Shown here in pieces: positions 22,424-29,496 of a stretch of DNA of 29,496 bases. Source of the DNA: JBOGFI01 sp050743365 (GTDB taxonomy: Bacteria; Actinomycetota; Acidimicrobiia; IMCC26256; JACDBD01). Under the pieces are notes generated by a model that worked only from the letters and a program-made list of their open reading frames with translations, made no database searches and was not told where the DNA came from. Location of the stretch: the NCBI GenBank assembly GCA_050743365.1, contig JBOGFI010000001.1:1-29496 (forward strand), in the 5' to 3' direction. Positions within the stretch are counted from its first letter, which is position 1; each line of letters starts with the position of its first letter. Both the position numbers and the translations under genes were made by a program.

Positions 22424-23775
22424 ACGGGTACGCCTGCCGAGGCGCGGGCCGGCACCGGCTCGTCCGGCATCATCGCGAGCTCGTCTCGAGCGCGGCGGCG
22501 GTTCGCCATGCGGCGGATGCCAGCGTCGATGGCCACCGCTGCCAGCACCACCAGCGCGGCCTCGGCAGGAGCCCGGTACCGGCTCTGGGCGAAGGTGAGG
22601 GCGACGCTCACGAGGACGATCACTGGGAAGGCCACGAGCGGGAGCAACGGTACGCGCCGCCGCCGCAGCACCAGCGCCCCACCGACGGCCAGCGCCGCGA
22701 TCACGTAGTAGCTGTACAGCGTGCTCTCCGCCACCCAGCGGTCCCGCTGGGAGAAGAACTGGTCGAACGCGATCTCCTGCCGGGGGTGCAAGAGGCCCGT
22801 GATCCGGCCCCAGCGCGCCGCGACGACTGCCGGCAGGCGGTCGCGGTTCGCCCGCACGTAACGAAACGCCTCGCGTCGCACCGCTTCGTCCCGCTCGGAG
22901 GGGTCCATCCCGGGCCGGACCACCGAGGCGAACACGTCGCGAGCGCACTCGTAGTTCTTCGACCCGATCTGGGCGCCGTGGTAGGTGGCGTCACAGTTGG
23001 CGGCGGCCAACGTGCTGCCGGAGTTCGTGGAGAGGTACACGCGCTCGTCGAACCGAGTGAGGTTGAACACCACCCACGGGGCTAGCGCCACCATTGCCGC
23101 CGCACCGCCGGCTGTCAGCCACCGCAGCCGGCGCGGGCGAGCGACACCGCGGGACCGCAGGACGAGCGGGGCGAGCACCAGCGGCACGGTGAGCACGAGC
23201 TCGGGCCGTGAGAGGGTCGCCAGCCCGCACCACAGGCCCAGCCAGGCCACCCTGCGTCCGCTCGGACGGTGCCAGAACCGGTAGGCGAGCAGGATCACCA
23301 TGGCTGTCGTGAACAGCGACATGGTCTCCGACAGCAGCATGCCGTCGTGGACCCACACGTTCGGGTACACCGCCGCCAACACGGCCGCCACGAGCCCGCA
23401 CCGGGGGCCCGCCACCTCCCGGCCCGCGAGGCCACAGGCGATCACCGTGCCGGTCCCCAGGACGCACGACCACAGCATGTGGACCAGTTGCGACGTACCG
23501 CCCGGGTCGACGAACGAGAGCGCGGCCAACCACAGGAGGTACAGCGGGGGGTGACTCGCCGACTGCTCCACGGGCCCCGCCCCCACCACTGTCAACGGCT
23601 CGACGAACCCGTGACCGTCGGCGAGGAGCTCGGCGCCGAGGCTGTAGAACAGAGAATCCCCGCCCAGGGGGAGATCGTCCCTCCGGAACAGCAGCACGTA
23701 GCCGACCCGCAGGACCAGCGCCGCCACGCTCACCAGCGCCAGCCGCTGGGCGAACCCCCACTTCCACCGCGCCAC
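22408..23775 (-). CDS. ArnT/PMT-like GT-C glycosyltransferase
   Basis: A 455-residue polytopic protein of the PMT_2 group. The first external loop is LGGDSLFYSLGAELLADGHG (D40 the likely catalytic acid), followed by ASHPPLYLLWLAAL. Then come VYPNVWVHDGMLLSETMSLF and GLATLSRPELVLTVPLVLAP, the typical P-N...E and R-P-E segments. An external loop with two cysteines (AANCDATYHG, YECARDVF) may be held by a disulfide. The last helices end in a basic tail. The start is a GTG (23775) with no clear ribosome binding site. It resembles the gene at 15134 in plan; both lie on the minus strand between plus-strand operons. Confidence 0.85.
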   Translation of the reverse strand: MARWKWGFAQRLALVSVAALVLRVGYVLLFRRDDLPLGGDSLFYSLGAELLADGHGFVEPLTVVGAGPVEQSASHPPLYLLWLAALSFVDPGGTSQLVHMLWSCVLGTGTVIACGLAGREVAGPRCGLVAAVLAAVYPNVWVHDGMLLSETMSLFTTAMVILLAYRFWHRPSGRRVAWLGLWCGLATLSRPELVLTVPLVLAPLVLRSRGVARPRRLRWLTAGGAAAMVALAPWVVFNLTRFDERVYLSTNSGSTLAAANCDATYHGAQIGSKNYECARDVFASVVRPGMDPSERDEAVRREAFRYVRANRDRLPAVVAARWGRITGLLHPRQEIAFDQFFSQRDRWVAESTLYSYYVIAALAVGGALVLRRRRVPLLPLVAFPVIVLVSVALTFAQSRYRAPAEAALVVLAAVAIDAGIRRMANRRRARDELAMMPDEPVPARASAGVPVQDSA

Positions 23776-23844
23776 CGGGGCAAGGTACCAAGCCTTGGAA
23801 GGTCGCCTTCGTCGCGCCGCAGCTGGCGGCCTCGCGAGTTCCTA

Positions 23845-23850
23845 TAGCGT
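23845..23850 (+). promoter_or_regulatory. Possible -10 box before the GT2 operon
   Basis: TAGCGT (within CCTATAGCGT) lies 13 nt before ATG 23864, consistent with a very short leader. No convincing -35 box is seen. Confidence 0.3.
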
Positions 23851-23863
23851 GCACTGCACCTAC

Positions 23864-24784
23864 ATGAGTGCACACGCGCCGGCGAACGCGGCCGAGCTCG
23901 ACGTGACCGTCGTGCTGCCCGTCTACAACGAGAAGGGGCACGTGCGGGCCGAGATCGACCGCATCCGGGTCGCCCTGGAGGCGTCGCCCTACTCGTTCGA
24001 GATCGTCGTCGTCGACGACGGCTCCGACGACGGCTCGAGGGAGCAGCTCGGCGAGATCGAGGGCATCCGGCTCATCCGGTTCGCGCAGAACCGGGGGTCG
24101 GGCTCGGCCCGCAAGGCCGGCACCCACGCCGCCCGCGGCCGGGTGGTGGTGTGGACCGACGCCGACATGACGTATCCCAACGAGGAGATCCCCGAGCTCG
24201 TCGAGGAGCTCGACGGCTGGGACCAGGTGGTGGGCGCCCGCACGTCGGAGCAGGGGACGGCCAAGCTCGCCCGGGTGCCGGCCAAGTGGTTCATCCGGCG
24301 GCTGGCCAGCTACCTGGTCGAGACCCCGATCCCCGACCTCAACTCGGGCCTGCGGGCATTCCGGGCCAGCGTCGCCCGCCAGTACCTGCATCTCCTGCCG
24401 CCCGGGTTCTCGTGTGTGACGACCCTCACCATGGCGTTCCTGGCCAACGGCTACTCGGTGAAGTACGTCCCGATCGTCTACGCCCCCCGGGCCGGCCGCT
24501 CGAAGTTCCACTGGTGGCGCGACACCCGCCGCTACCTCACCCAGGTCGTCCGTCTCGTGCTCTCGTACAACCCGCTACGGATCTTCCTGCCCGTGGGGCT
24601 CCTGCTGACGGTGATCGGCCTGGGCAAGCTGGGCTACGACTGGGCGACCAAGGACTTCCGGCTCGCCGCCAACACGCTGTTCGTCCTGTTCGCCGCTTTC
24701 CAGGTCTTCGCGATCGGCCTGCTCGCCGACCTGTTCGTGCGTATCTCCAAGCCGCGCGACGAGGTCGACCCGGCGTCGCTGTGA
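23864..24784 (+). CDS. GT2 polyprenyl-phosphate glycosyltransferase (GtrB/DPM1-like)
   Basis: A 306-residue GT-A fold enzyme. It has VTVVLPVYNEKGHV (14-27), EIVVVDDGSDDGS (46-58), the DxD-type VVVWTDADMTYPNEEIPELV (D99, D101) and the LNSGLRAFR loop. A membrane-associated C-terminus carries two hydrophobic helices (IFLPVGLLLTVIGLGKLGYD and NTLFVLFAAFQVFAIGLL). This is the layout of enzymes that load a sugar from a nucleotide donor onto polyprenyl phosphate at the inner leaflet. It would thus supply the donor used by the neighbouring GT-C proteins. The ATG at 23864 is chosen because the frame before it is unlike coding sequence. Its stop overlaps the next start by 4 nt (GTGA). Confidence 0.9.
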   Translation: MSAHAPANAAELDVTVVLPVYNEKGHVRAEIDRIRVALEASPYSFEIVVVDDGSDDGSREQLGEIEGIRLIRFAQNRGSGSARKAGTHAARGRVVVWTDADMTYPNEEIPELVEELDGWDQVVGARTSEQGTAKLARVPAKWFIRRLASYLVETPIPDLNSGLRAFRASVARQYLHLLPPGFSCVTTLTMAFLANGYSVKYVPIVYAPRAGRSKFHWWRDTRRYLTQVVRLVLSYNPLRIFLPVGLLLTVIGLGKLGYDWATKDFRLAANTLFVLFAAFQVFAIGLLADLFVRISKPRDEVDPASL

Positions 24785-25389
24785 CCGAGGCCGACGCCGT
24801 TCCCACCGGCAACACCTACGACAAGTACGCCAGCACGAACCCCATCGAGCGACGGCTGATGGCCGCGTTCCTCGCCCGGCTCCAGGGGTCGTTGCCGGCC
24901 CGGCCGCCGTCGAGGATCCTCGAGGTGGGCGTGGGCGAGGGTGAGGTCGCCGGACGGGTCGCCGAGCGGTACCCGGCTGCGTTCGTGGCCGGCATCGACC
25001 TGCCCGACCCGACCCTCGCAGGCCAGTGGGCGTCGAGGAGCCTCCCGGCTGCCTTCGGTGATGTGTTGGCTCTGCCGTTCCTCGATCGTTCGTTCGACTT
25101 GGTGTTGGCCATCGAGGTGCTCGAGCACGTGGCCCGACCCGAAGACGCTCTGTGCGAGATCGCGCGGGTCGCGATGGGCGACGTGGTGCTCTCGGTGCCC
25201 AGGGAGCCGTTGTGGCGGTTGGCCAACGTGGCCCGGGGGAAGTACCTGTCGGCCTACGGCAACACGCCCGGCCACATCCAGCACTGGAACCGACGCGCCT
25301 TCGTCGGCTTGGTCGCTCGCCACCTCGAGGTCACCGCGGTGCACAGCCCGACGCCCTGGACCATGGTGGCCGCCCGGGTGCGTCGCTAG
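24781..25389 (+). CDS. Class I SAM-dependent methyltransferase
   Basis: A 202-residue methyltransferase: motif I RILEVGVGEGEVAGRV (45-60), VAGIDLPDP (D73), GDVLALPFLDRSFDLVLAIE and VLEHVARPEDALCEIARV, then VVLSVPREPLWRLANVARGK. The segment PGHIQHWNRRAFVGLV is common in methyltransferases of glycan and lipopolysaccharide loci. It probably modifies a sugar or lipid-linked intermediate in the cytoplasm. It starts with GTG overlapping the GT2 stop, and its stop TAG shares one base with the start of the next gene, so the four genes from 23864 to 29296 form one operon. Confidence 0.87.
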   Translation: MTEADAVPTGNTYDKYASTNPIERRLMAAFLARLQGSLPARPPSRILEVGVGEGEVAGRVAERYPAAFVAGIDLPDPTLAGQWASRSLPAAFGDVLALPFLDRSFDLVLAIEVLEHVARPEDALCEIARVAMGDVVLSVPREPLWRLANVARGKYLSAYGNTPGHIQHWNRRAFVGLVARHLEVTAVHSPTPWTMVAARVRR

Positions 25390-27344
25390 TGGTGGTGCTC
25401 CGGTCGGACACGCCGTCCGCTGCCGAAGCCAGGGCGTCTCGACTGGCCGTCCGCCTGTCGTTGGCCACCGTGCTCGCGGCGCTCCTGCCCATAGCCGTCG
25501 CCACGACCCGCGCAGTCAACCGCGACTGGATTCCGGTCGGCGACCACGCCTTCTTTGTCATCCGGGCGCGTGACGTCCTCACCGGCCATCATCCCCTGTT
25601 GGGGACGGGGTCGTCGGCCTCGCTGTCCGCTGGAACCGATCTCAACCATCCGGGGCCACTGCTCTTCGACTGGCTGGCGCTGCCCGTCAGGCTCTTCGGC
25701 GGCGGCGCCGGGCTCGCCCTCGGCATCGCCCTGCTCAACGGCCTGGCGGTGATCGGCATCGCAATCGTCGCGTATCGGCGCGGCGGTCCGCTGCTGACGA
25801 CGGTGGCCATGGCGATCACGACCGGGCTGTGCTGGGCGATGGGTAGCGAGCTGCTGTTCGAGCCCTGGCAGCCCCACAGCCTCCTCCTCCCTTTCCTGTG
25901 CTTCCTGATGCTCGTGTGGTCGATCACCTGCGGCGACCTGGTCGTCCTGCCGTGGGCGGCAGGGGTGGGGAGCTTCATCCTCCAGACCCATCTGAGCTAC
26001 GGGTTGTTGGTGCCGGTGCTCGGAGCGTGGGCCGTCGTCGGCCTGGTTGTAGCGCTCCACCGCCGCCGCCGCCGCGATCCGGGCTCGTGGCCCGGGCTGC
26101 GCCGGCGGTCGCTGCGGGCCGCCGCGGTGGCGGGCCTGGTGTTGGCGGCGTGTTGGGCGCAGCCCCTCGTGGAGCAGTTCACGAGCGACGGTCCGGGGAA
26201 CCTCACCCGGCTGGCGCACGTCCGCGACCCGGCCTTCGGGACGATCGGCTACGGCCGCGGGGCACGAATCCTCGCCACCGTGGTGTCCATCCCGCCGTGG
26301 TGGCTGCGGCCCTCGTTCAGTAACGCGATCAAGGGCTGGCAGGTTCCCTCCCCCGGCCTGGCCGCCGGCTCGTTGTTCTTGCTGGCTGTCGTACTCGCCG
26401 GGTGCGCGTGGGATGCGCGCCGTCGCGGGGATCGGGAGGCCTTCCAAGCGGTGGCGACTGCGGCCGTCGTCCTCGTCGGCGGGCTGGCCACGGCAGGACG
26501 AGTTCCCTTCGGCAACTTCGGCATCCCGGCGGGCCAGTACCGATGGCTGTGGCCGCTCGCCGCGTTCGTGTCCTTCGCCGTCGTGGCGACACTCGTCCGC
26601 AGGCTCGCCCGGCGACCGGTGCGGTCGGCGGTGCTCGTCGGTGCTTTCGCCGTCGCCACGGTGGTGATCGCGGCGCTCAACCTTCCGACCAGCGACCAGG
26701 GCACAGCCGCGCAGCCGGAGTCGTTCCCCGCAGTCCGGGAGCTCGGCCGCCAGATGGCAGGGCTCGAGGACCAAGGCACGCTGCTCGTCAGAGTCTCGGC
26801 GAGCTTCGAGAGTCCCTACGGCACCGCGGTGATGGCCGAGCTGCAGCGCAGAGGCCTGCCCTTCGTCGTCGACGACGCGGGGCTCGTGCGCCAGCTCGGT
26901 CCGGACCGTCGCTTCACCGGCAGCAATGCGCGGGCGCTGCTGTTCGTCGTGACCGGAGACGCGACCGGTGTCGCACCTCGTGGGGCGCGGCGGGTTGCCA
27001 TGGTTCAGGGACTCAGTGCACCGGAGCAGCTCGAGCTGTCCAGGCTCGAGCAGCGAATCGAGGAGTACGTCGCCGATGGTCGGGTCCGTGTCAACCGGCG
27101 GGGCGGGGCGGCGCTCGAGCGGCTCGTGACGGCACGCGGCCAGTCCTCGGGGCAGGGTGGTGATCCGGAAAGGGCCCTCACGCCGCGCGAGGTTGCCGGG
27201 CTGGGCCAGGCGGGCTTCCTGGTGGCCGACGACCGATGGGTGCGGCGGTTCGAGCGCTACGCCGACCTCCACGATCGGCGGGACGACGACACGGTGGCAC
27301 TCTTCTTGGAACCGCTCGGCGACCGAACGAGTCCAGCTCGGTGA
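25389..27344 (+). CDS. Putative GT-C-like membrane protein, type 1 paralog (copy 3)
   Basis: A 651-residue protein starting at one of three consecutive GTG codons (25389, 25392, 25395); the first shares a G with the preceding stop. It has GDHAFFVIRARDVL (D52, D62), DLNHPGPLLFDWLALPVRLF, LCFLMLVWSITCGDLVVL, LQTHLSYGLL and WAQPLVEQFTSDGPGNLTRL. The C-terminal domain has GTAVMAELQRRGLPFVVDD, RRFTGSNARALLFVVTGD and RRFERYADLHDRRDDDTVAL. It lacks the long N-terminal tail of copies 1 and 2 and is closest to copy 4, directly downstream, also at the DNA level. Confidence 0.75.
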   Translation: MVVLRSDTPSAAEARASRLAVRLSLATVLAALLPIAVATTRAVNRDWIPVGDHAFFVIRARDVLTGHHPLLGTGSSASLSAGTDLNHPGPLLFDWLALPVRLFGGGAGLALGIALLNGLAVIGIAIVAYRRGGPLLTTVAMAITTGLCWAMGSELLFEPWQPHSLLLPFLCFLMLVWSITCGDLVVLPWAAGVGSFILQTHLSYGLLVPVLGAWAVVGLVVALHRRRRRDPGSWPGLRRRSLRAAAVAGLVLAACWAQPLVEQFTSDGPGNLTRLAHVRDPAFGTIGYGRGARILATVVSIPPWWLRPSFSNAIKGWQVPSPGLAAGSLFLLAVVLAGCAWDARRRGDREAFQAVATAAVVLVGGLATAGRVPFGNFGIPAGQYRWLWPLAAFVSFAVVATLVRRLARRPVRSAVLVGAFAVATVVIAALNLPTSDQGTAAQPESFPAVRELGRQMAGLEDQGTLLVRVSASFESPYGTAVMAELQRRGLPFVVDDAGLVRQLGPDRRFTGSNARALLFVVTGDATGVAPRGARRVAMVQGLSAPEQLELSRLEQRIEEYVADGRVRVNRRGGAALERLVTARGQSSGQGGDPERALTPREVAGLGQAGFLVADDRWVRRFERYADLHDRRDDDTVALFLEPLGDRTSPAR

Positions 27345-29296
27345 AGCACGTCGAGATCGACGCCGATCACGAGGCGTCTCGACTGGCCTTCCGGCTCTCC
27401 CTGGGCGCGGTGCTCGCGGCGCTCCTGCCCATAGCCGTCGCGGCGGCGCGCGCCATCCGACAAGGATGGCTCCCGCTCGACGACAACGCCGTGATCGCCA
27501 TCCGGGCACGTGACGTCCTCAGTAGCCATCATCCCCTCCTGGGGTTGTGGTCGTCGGCCTCCGTGACCCTGGGCACCGACCTCAACCATCCGGGGCCGCT
27601 GCTCTTCGACTGGTTGGCGCTGCCCGCCAGGCTCTTCGACGGCGGCGCCGGGCTCGCCTTCGGCATCGCACTGCTCAACGGCCTAGCTGTGGTCGGCATC
27701 GCGGTCGTCGCGTATCGCCGCGGCGGTCCGTTGCTGGCGACGGCTGCGACGGCGATGGCGGCCGGCTTGTGCTGGACGATGGGCAGCGAGCTGCTGTTCG
27801 AGCCCTGGCACGCCCACTCGGTCCTCCTGCCCTTCCTGTGCTTCCTGATGCTCGTGTGGTCGATCACCTGCGGCGACCTGGTCGCCCTTCCGTGGGCGGC
27901 AGGCGTGGGAAGCCTCGTCCTCCAGACCCATGTGAGCTACGGGTTGCTGGTGCCGGCCCTCGGGGCATGGGCCGTCGTCGGCCTGGTGCTCGAGCTGCGC
28001 CGCCACCGCCGCCGCGATCCTGGTTCGTGGCCCGGGCTGCGCCGGCGCGCGCTGCGGGCCGCCGCGGTGGCAGGCCTGGTGTTGGCCGTGGGTTGGGCGC
28101 AGCCCCTCGTGGAGCAGTTCACGAGCGACGGCCCCGGGAACCTCACCCGGCTGGCGGAGAGCCCCACCAGCTCTGCTCCGACGATCGGTTACGACCTCGG
28201 GACGCGGATGTTCGCCAGCGTGGTGTCGCTGCCGCCCTGGTGGGTGCGGCCTTCGTTCCGGGACACGTTGGGCCCATCGAGCGGCTGGCGGCCCCCCTCG
28301 CTGCTCCTCGTCGTCACCTCCTTGGCCCTGCTGGCCGGCGTGGTCGCCTGGTGCGCGTGGGACGCCCGTGGCCGCCGCGACCGGGAGTGCTTCCTCGCGG
28401 TGGCGACCGCAGTCGTCGGCCTGCTAGCCGGGCTGGCCACGACAGGGCGAACCTTCCGCAGCTCCGTCGGCATTGCGGCGGGACACTTCCGCTGGCTGTG
28501 GCCGCTCGCCGCCTTCGTGACCTTCGCCGTCGTCTCGACGCTCGCCCGCCGACTCGCTCGGGGCCCAGCGCCGTCGACGCCACTGGTGGGCGCCTTCGCC
28601 CTCGCCACGGTCGTGTTCGCAGCGCTCAACCTCCCGAGCAGCGACCAGGGAAAGACCACGCCCGACTGGCCGATCGCAGCGGCTCGAGACCTCGGCCGCC
28701 AGCTAGCGAGGCTGGAGGACGAGGGCACACTACTCGTCCTGCCGCTGTTCACCGATCACTACAAGACGGCGGTGATGGCCGAGCTGCAGCACCGAGGTAT
28801 CCCCTTCGTCGTCGACGACCCGGGGATGATCCGTCAGCTCGGTCCTTCCCGGCGGTTCACCGGCACCAACGCGCGGGCAGCACTCTCCCTGAGGATCGGG
28901 GACGAGGCCCGCGTCGCCCCGCCTGGGGCTCGACGGGTTGCCCTGCACGAGGGACTCACCGCGGAGGAGCAGCTCGAGCTGGCCGCCCTCGAGACGCGAA
29001 TCGACCGGTACATCCGCGATGGACGGCTCCGCCTCAACCGGCGTGGCCGGGAGGCACTCAGGAATGGCGACCTCCCGACGCTGCGCCGCCAGTCCTGGCG
29101 CCAGAGCGTCGACCCGGAGCCGCTCTTCAGCTCGCGGGAGCTCGTCTGGGCGGTCCGGCAGGATCTCCTGGTGCTCGACGACCGATGGGCGCGGCGGTTC
29201 GAGCGCTACGCCGAACTCCGGGATCGATGGGACAACGAGACTGTGGCGATCTTCCTGCAGCCGCTCGGCGCCGGGACGAATCCTCCGGACCGGTGA
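27341..29296 (+). CDS. Putative GT-C-like membrane protein, type 1 paralog (copy 4)
   Basis: A 651-residue protein, the same length as copy 3. It has LPLDDNAVIAIRARDVL (D48, D58), DLNHPGPLLFDWLALPARLF, LCFLMLVWSITCGDLVAL, LQTHVSYGLL and WAQPLVEQFTSDGPGNLTRL. The C-terminal domain has KTAVMAELQHRGIPFVVDDP, RRFTGTNARAALSLRIGDE and RRFERYAELRDRWDNETVAI. The GTG at 27341 overlaps the previous stop by 4 nt; an earlier ATG in frame lies inside copy 3. Sequence blocks nearly identical to copy 3 show a tandem duplication. A hairpin follows the stop. Confidence 0.75.
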   Translation: MKHVEIDADHEASRLAFRLSLGAVLAALLPIAVAAARAIRQGWLPLDDNAVIAIRARDVLSSHHPLLGLWSSASVTLGTDLNHPGPLLFDWLALPARLFDGGAGLAFGIALLNGLAVVGIAVVAYRRGGPLLATAATAMAAGLCWTMGSELLFEPWHAHSVLLPFLCFLMLVWSITCGDLVALPWAAGVGSLVLQTHVSYGLLVPALGAWAVVGLVLELRRHRRRDPGSWPGLRRRALRAAAVAGLVLAVGWAQPLVEQFTSDGPGNLTRLAESPTSSAPTIGYDLGTRMFASVVSLPPWWVRPSFRDTLGPSSGWRPPSLLLVVTSLALLAGVVAWCAWDARGRRDRECFLAVATAVVGLLAGLATTGRTFRSSVGIAAGHFRWLWPLAAFVTFAVVSTLARRLARGPAPSTPLVGAFALATVVFAALNLPSSDQGKTTPDWPIAAARDLGRQLARLEDEGTLLVLPLFTDHYKTAVMAELQHRGIPFVVDDPGMIRQLGPSRRFTGTNARAALSLRIGDEARVAPPGARRVALHEGLTAEEQLELAALETRIDRYIRDGRLRLNRRGREALRNGDLPTLRRQSWRQSVDPEPLFSSRELVWAVRQDLLVLDDRWARRFERYAELRDRWDNETVAIFLQPLGAGTNPPDR

Positions 29297-29309
29297 GTTG
29301 CCGAATCGC

Positions 29310-29350
29310 TCGGTACCCAACGGTCGCAGTCAGCCGCACGACCGTACCGA
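29310..29350. terminator. Strong hairpin after the type 1 copy 4 gene
   Basis: TCGGTA (29310-29315) pairs with TACCGA (29345-29350), and CGGTCG (29321-29326) with CGACCG (29339-29344). The result is a 12-bp stem with a 5-nt one-sided bulge and a 12-nt loop. There is no T-tract. It may end the operon or separate it from the next gene. Confidence 0.5.
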
Positions 29351-29374
29351 CGGCTCGGCGAGAGGGGTGGCCGG

Positions 29375-29380
29375 TAGAGT
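29375..29380 (+). promoter_or_regulatory. Putative -10 box of a leaderless gene (GT2 at 29389)
   Basis: TAGAGT lies 8 nt before ATG 29389, the same spacing as at the gene at 16676. No clear -35 box is seen. Confidence 0.45.
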
Positions 29381-29388
29381 GCGCCCCC

Positions 29389-29496
29389 ATGTCGGCTGGC
29401 GGGCACGATGACGACCGCGCGCGCCACACTGACGGCGGCTTCAGCCTCGTGGTGCCGCTGTTCGACGAGCAGCAGCGGTTCTGCGAGTACGGCCAG
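29389..29496 (+). CDS. N-terminus of a GT2-family glycosyltransferase (3' end outside window)
   Basis: The first 36 codons of an ORF that runs off the window. After a hydrophilic start (MSAGGHDDDRARHTDGG) comes FSLVVPLFDEQQRFCEYG, the first strand and helix of a GT-A domain of the type SLVVPLFDEExRF seen in dolichol-phosphate-mannose-synthase-like enzymes. It fits the envelope-glycan locus. Only the first motif is visible, so the specificity cannot be judged. Confidence 0.65.
   Translation, partial: MSAGGHDDDRARHTDGGFSLVVPLFDEQQRFCEYGQ

Noticed and set aside
1..29496. CRISPR array, tRNA, rRNA or attachment site
   Set aside because: I saw no regularly spaced repeats, no cloverleaf-like sequence and no direct repeats flanking the mobile segment.

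Overview
The window is high-GC DNA of a kind expected from an actinobacterium. GC-rich third codon positions, many GTG/TTG starts, 1-, 4- and 8-nt gene overlaps, and starts that look leaderless (a TANNNT box 6-8 nt before the start codon) support this. The many cell-envelope GT-C type membrane glycosyltransferases fit too. A placement near Acidimicrobiia is only a guess; no rRNA, tRNA or marker gene is present.

Region 1 (1-3949) looks like accessory or mobile DNA and is visibly less GC-rich around 1200-2560. It holds the 3' end of a DUF1524/HNH-type nuclease gene, a SAM methyltransferase, and a compact set of three overlapping genes: a three-helix membrane protein, a HIT-family hydrolase and a ThsB-like (DUF1863) TIR protein. 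It ends with a small acidic ORF and the 5'-truncated C-terminus of a MobF/TrwC-like relaxase. The TIR/HIT/membrane set is the best candidate for an uncharacterised, probably anti-phage, system.

Region 2 (3950-5210) is a complete IS3-family element with imperfect terminal inverted repeats, orfA and orfB overlapping by ATGA, a C_CCA_AAA slippery site and a DD(35)E transposase. It has no target-site duplication, and the genes on its two sides are unrelated and both broken. The IS therefore marks a deletion or rearrangement junction between the mobile segment and the chromosome.

Region 3 (5168-10909, minus strand) has a lipoprotein sorbosone/glucose dehydrogenase whose C-terminal PKD domain is cut by the IS. 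Upstream lies a coupled pair: a polytopic membrane protein fused to a spermidine-synthase-like domain, followed by a GT-C-like membrane protein.

Region 4 (11073-29496) is an envelope-glycan locus. It contains six large paralogous membrane proteins of two related subfamilies (type 1: 11073, 18604, 25389, 27341; type 2: 13166, 16676). It also has two ArnT/PMT-like GT-C proteins on the minus strand, one AftB-like GT-C protein, a GtrB/DPM1-like GT2 enzyme, a methyltransferase and the start of a second GT2 enzyme. A reasonable model is that the GT2 enzymes load sugars onto a polyprenyl phosphate on the cytoplasmic side and the GT-C proteins transfer them to an external glycan or protein. The six paralogs share a C-terminal extracytoplasmic domain that I cannot assign to a known family.
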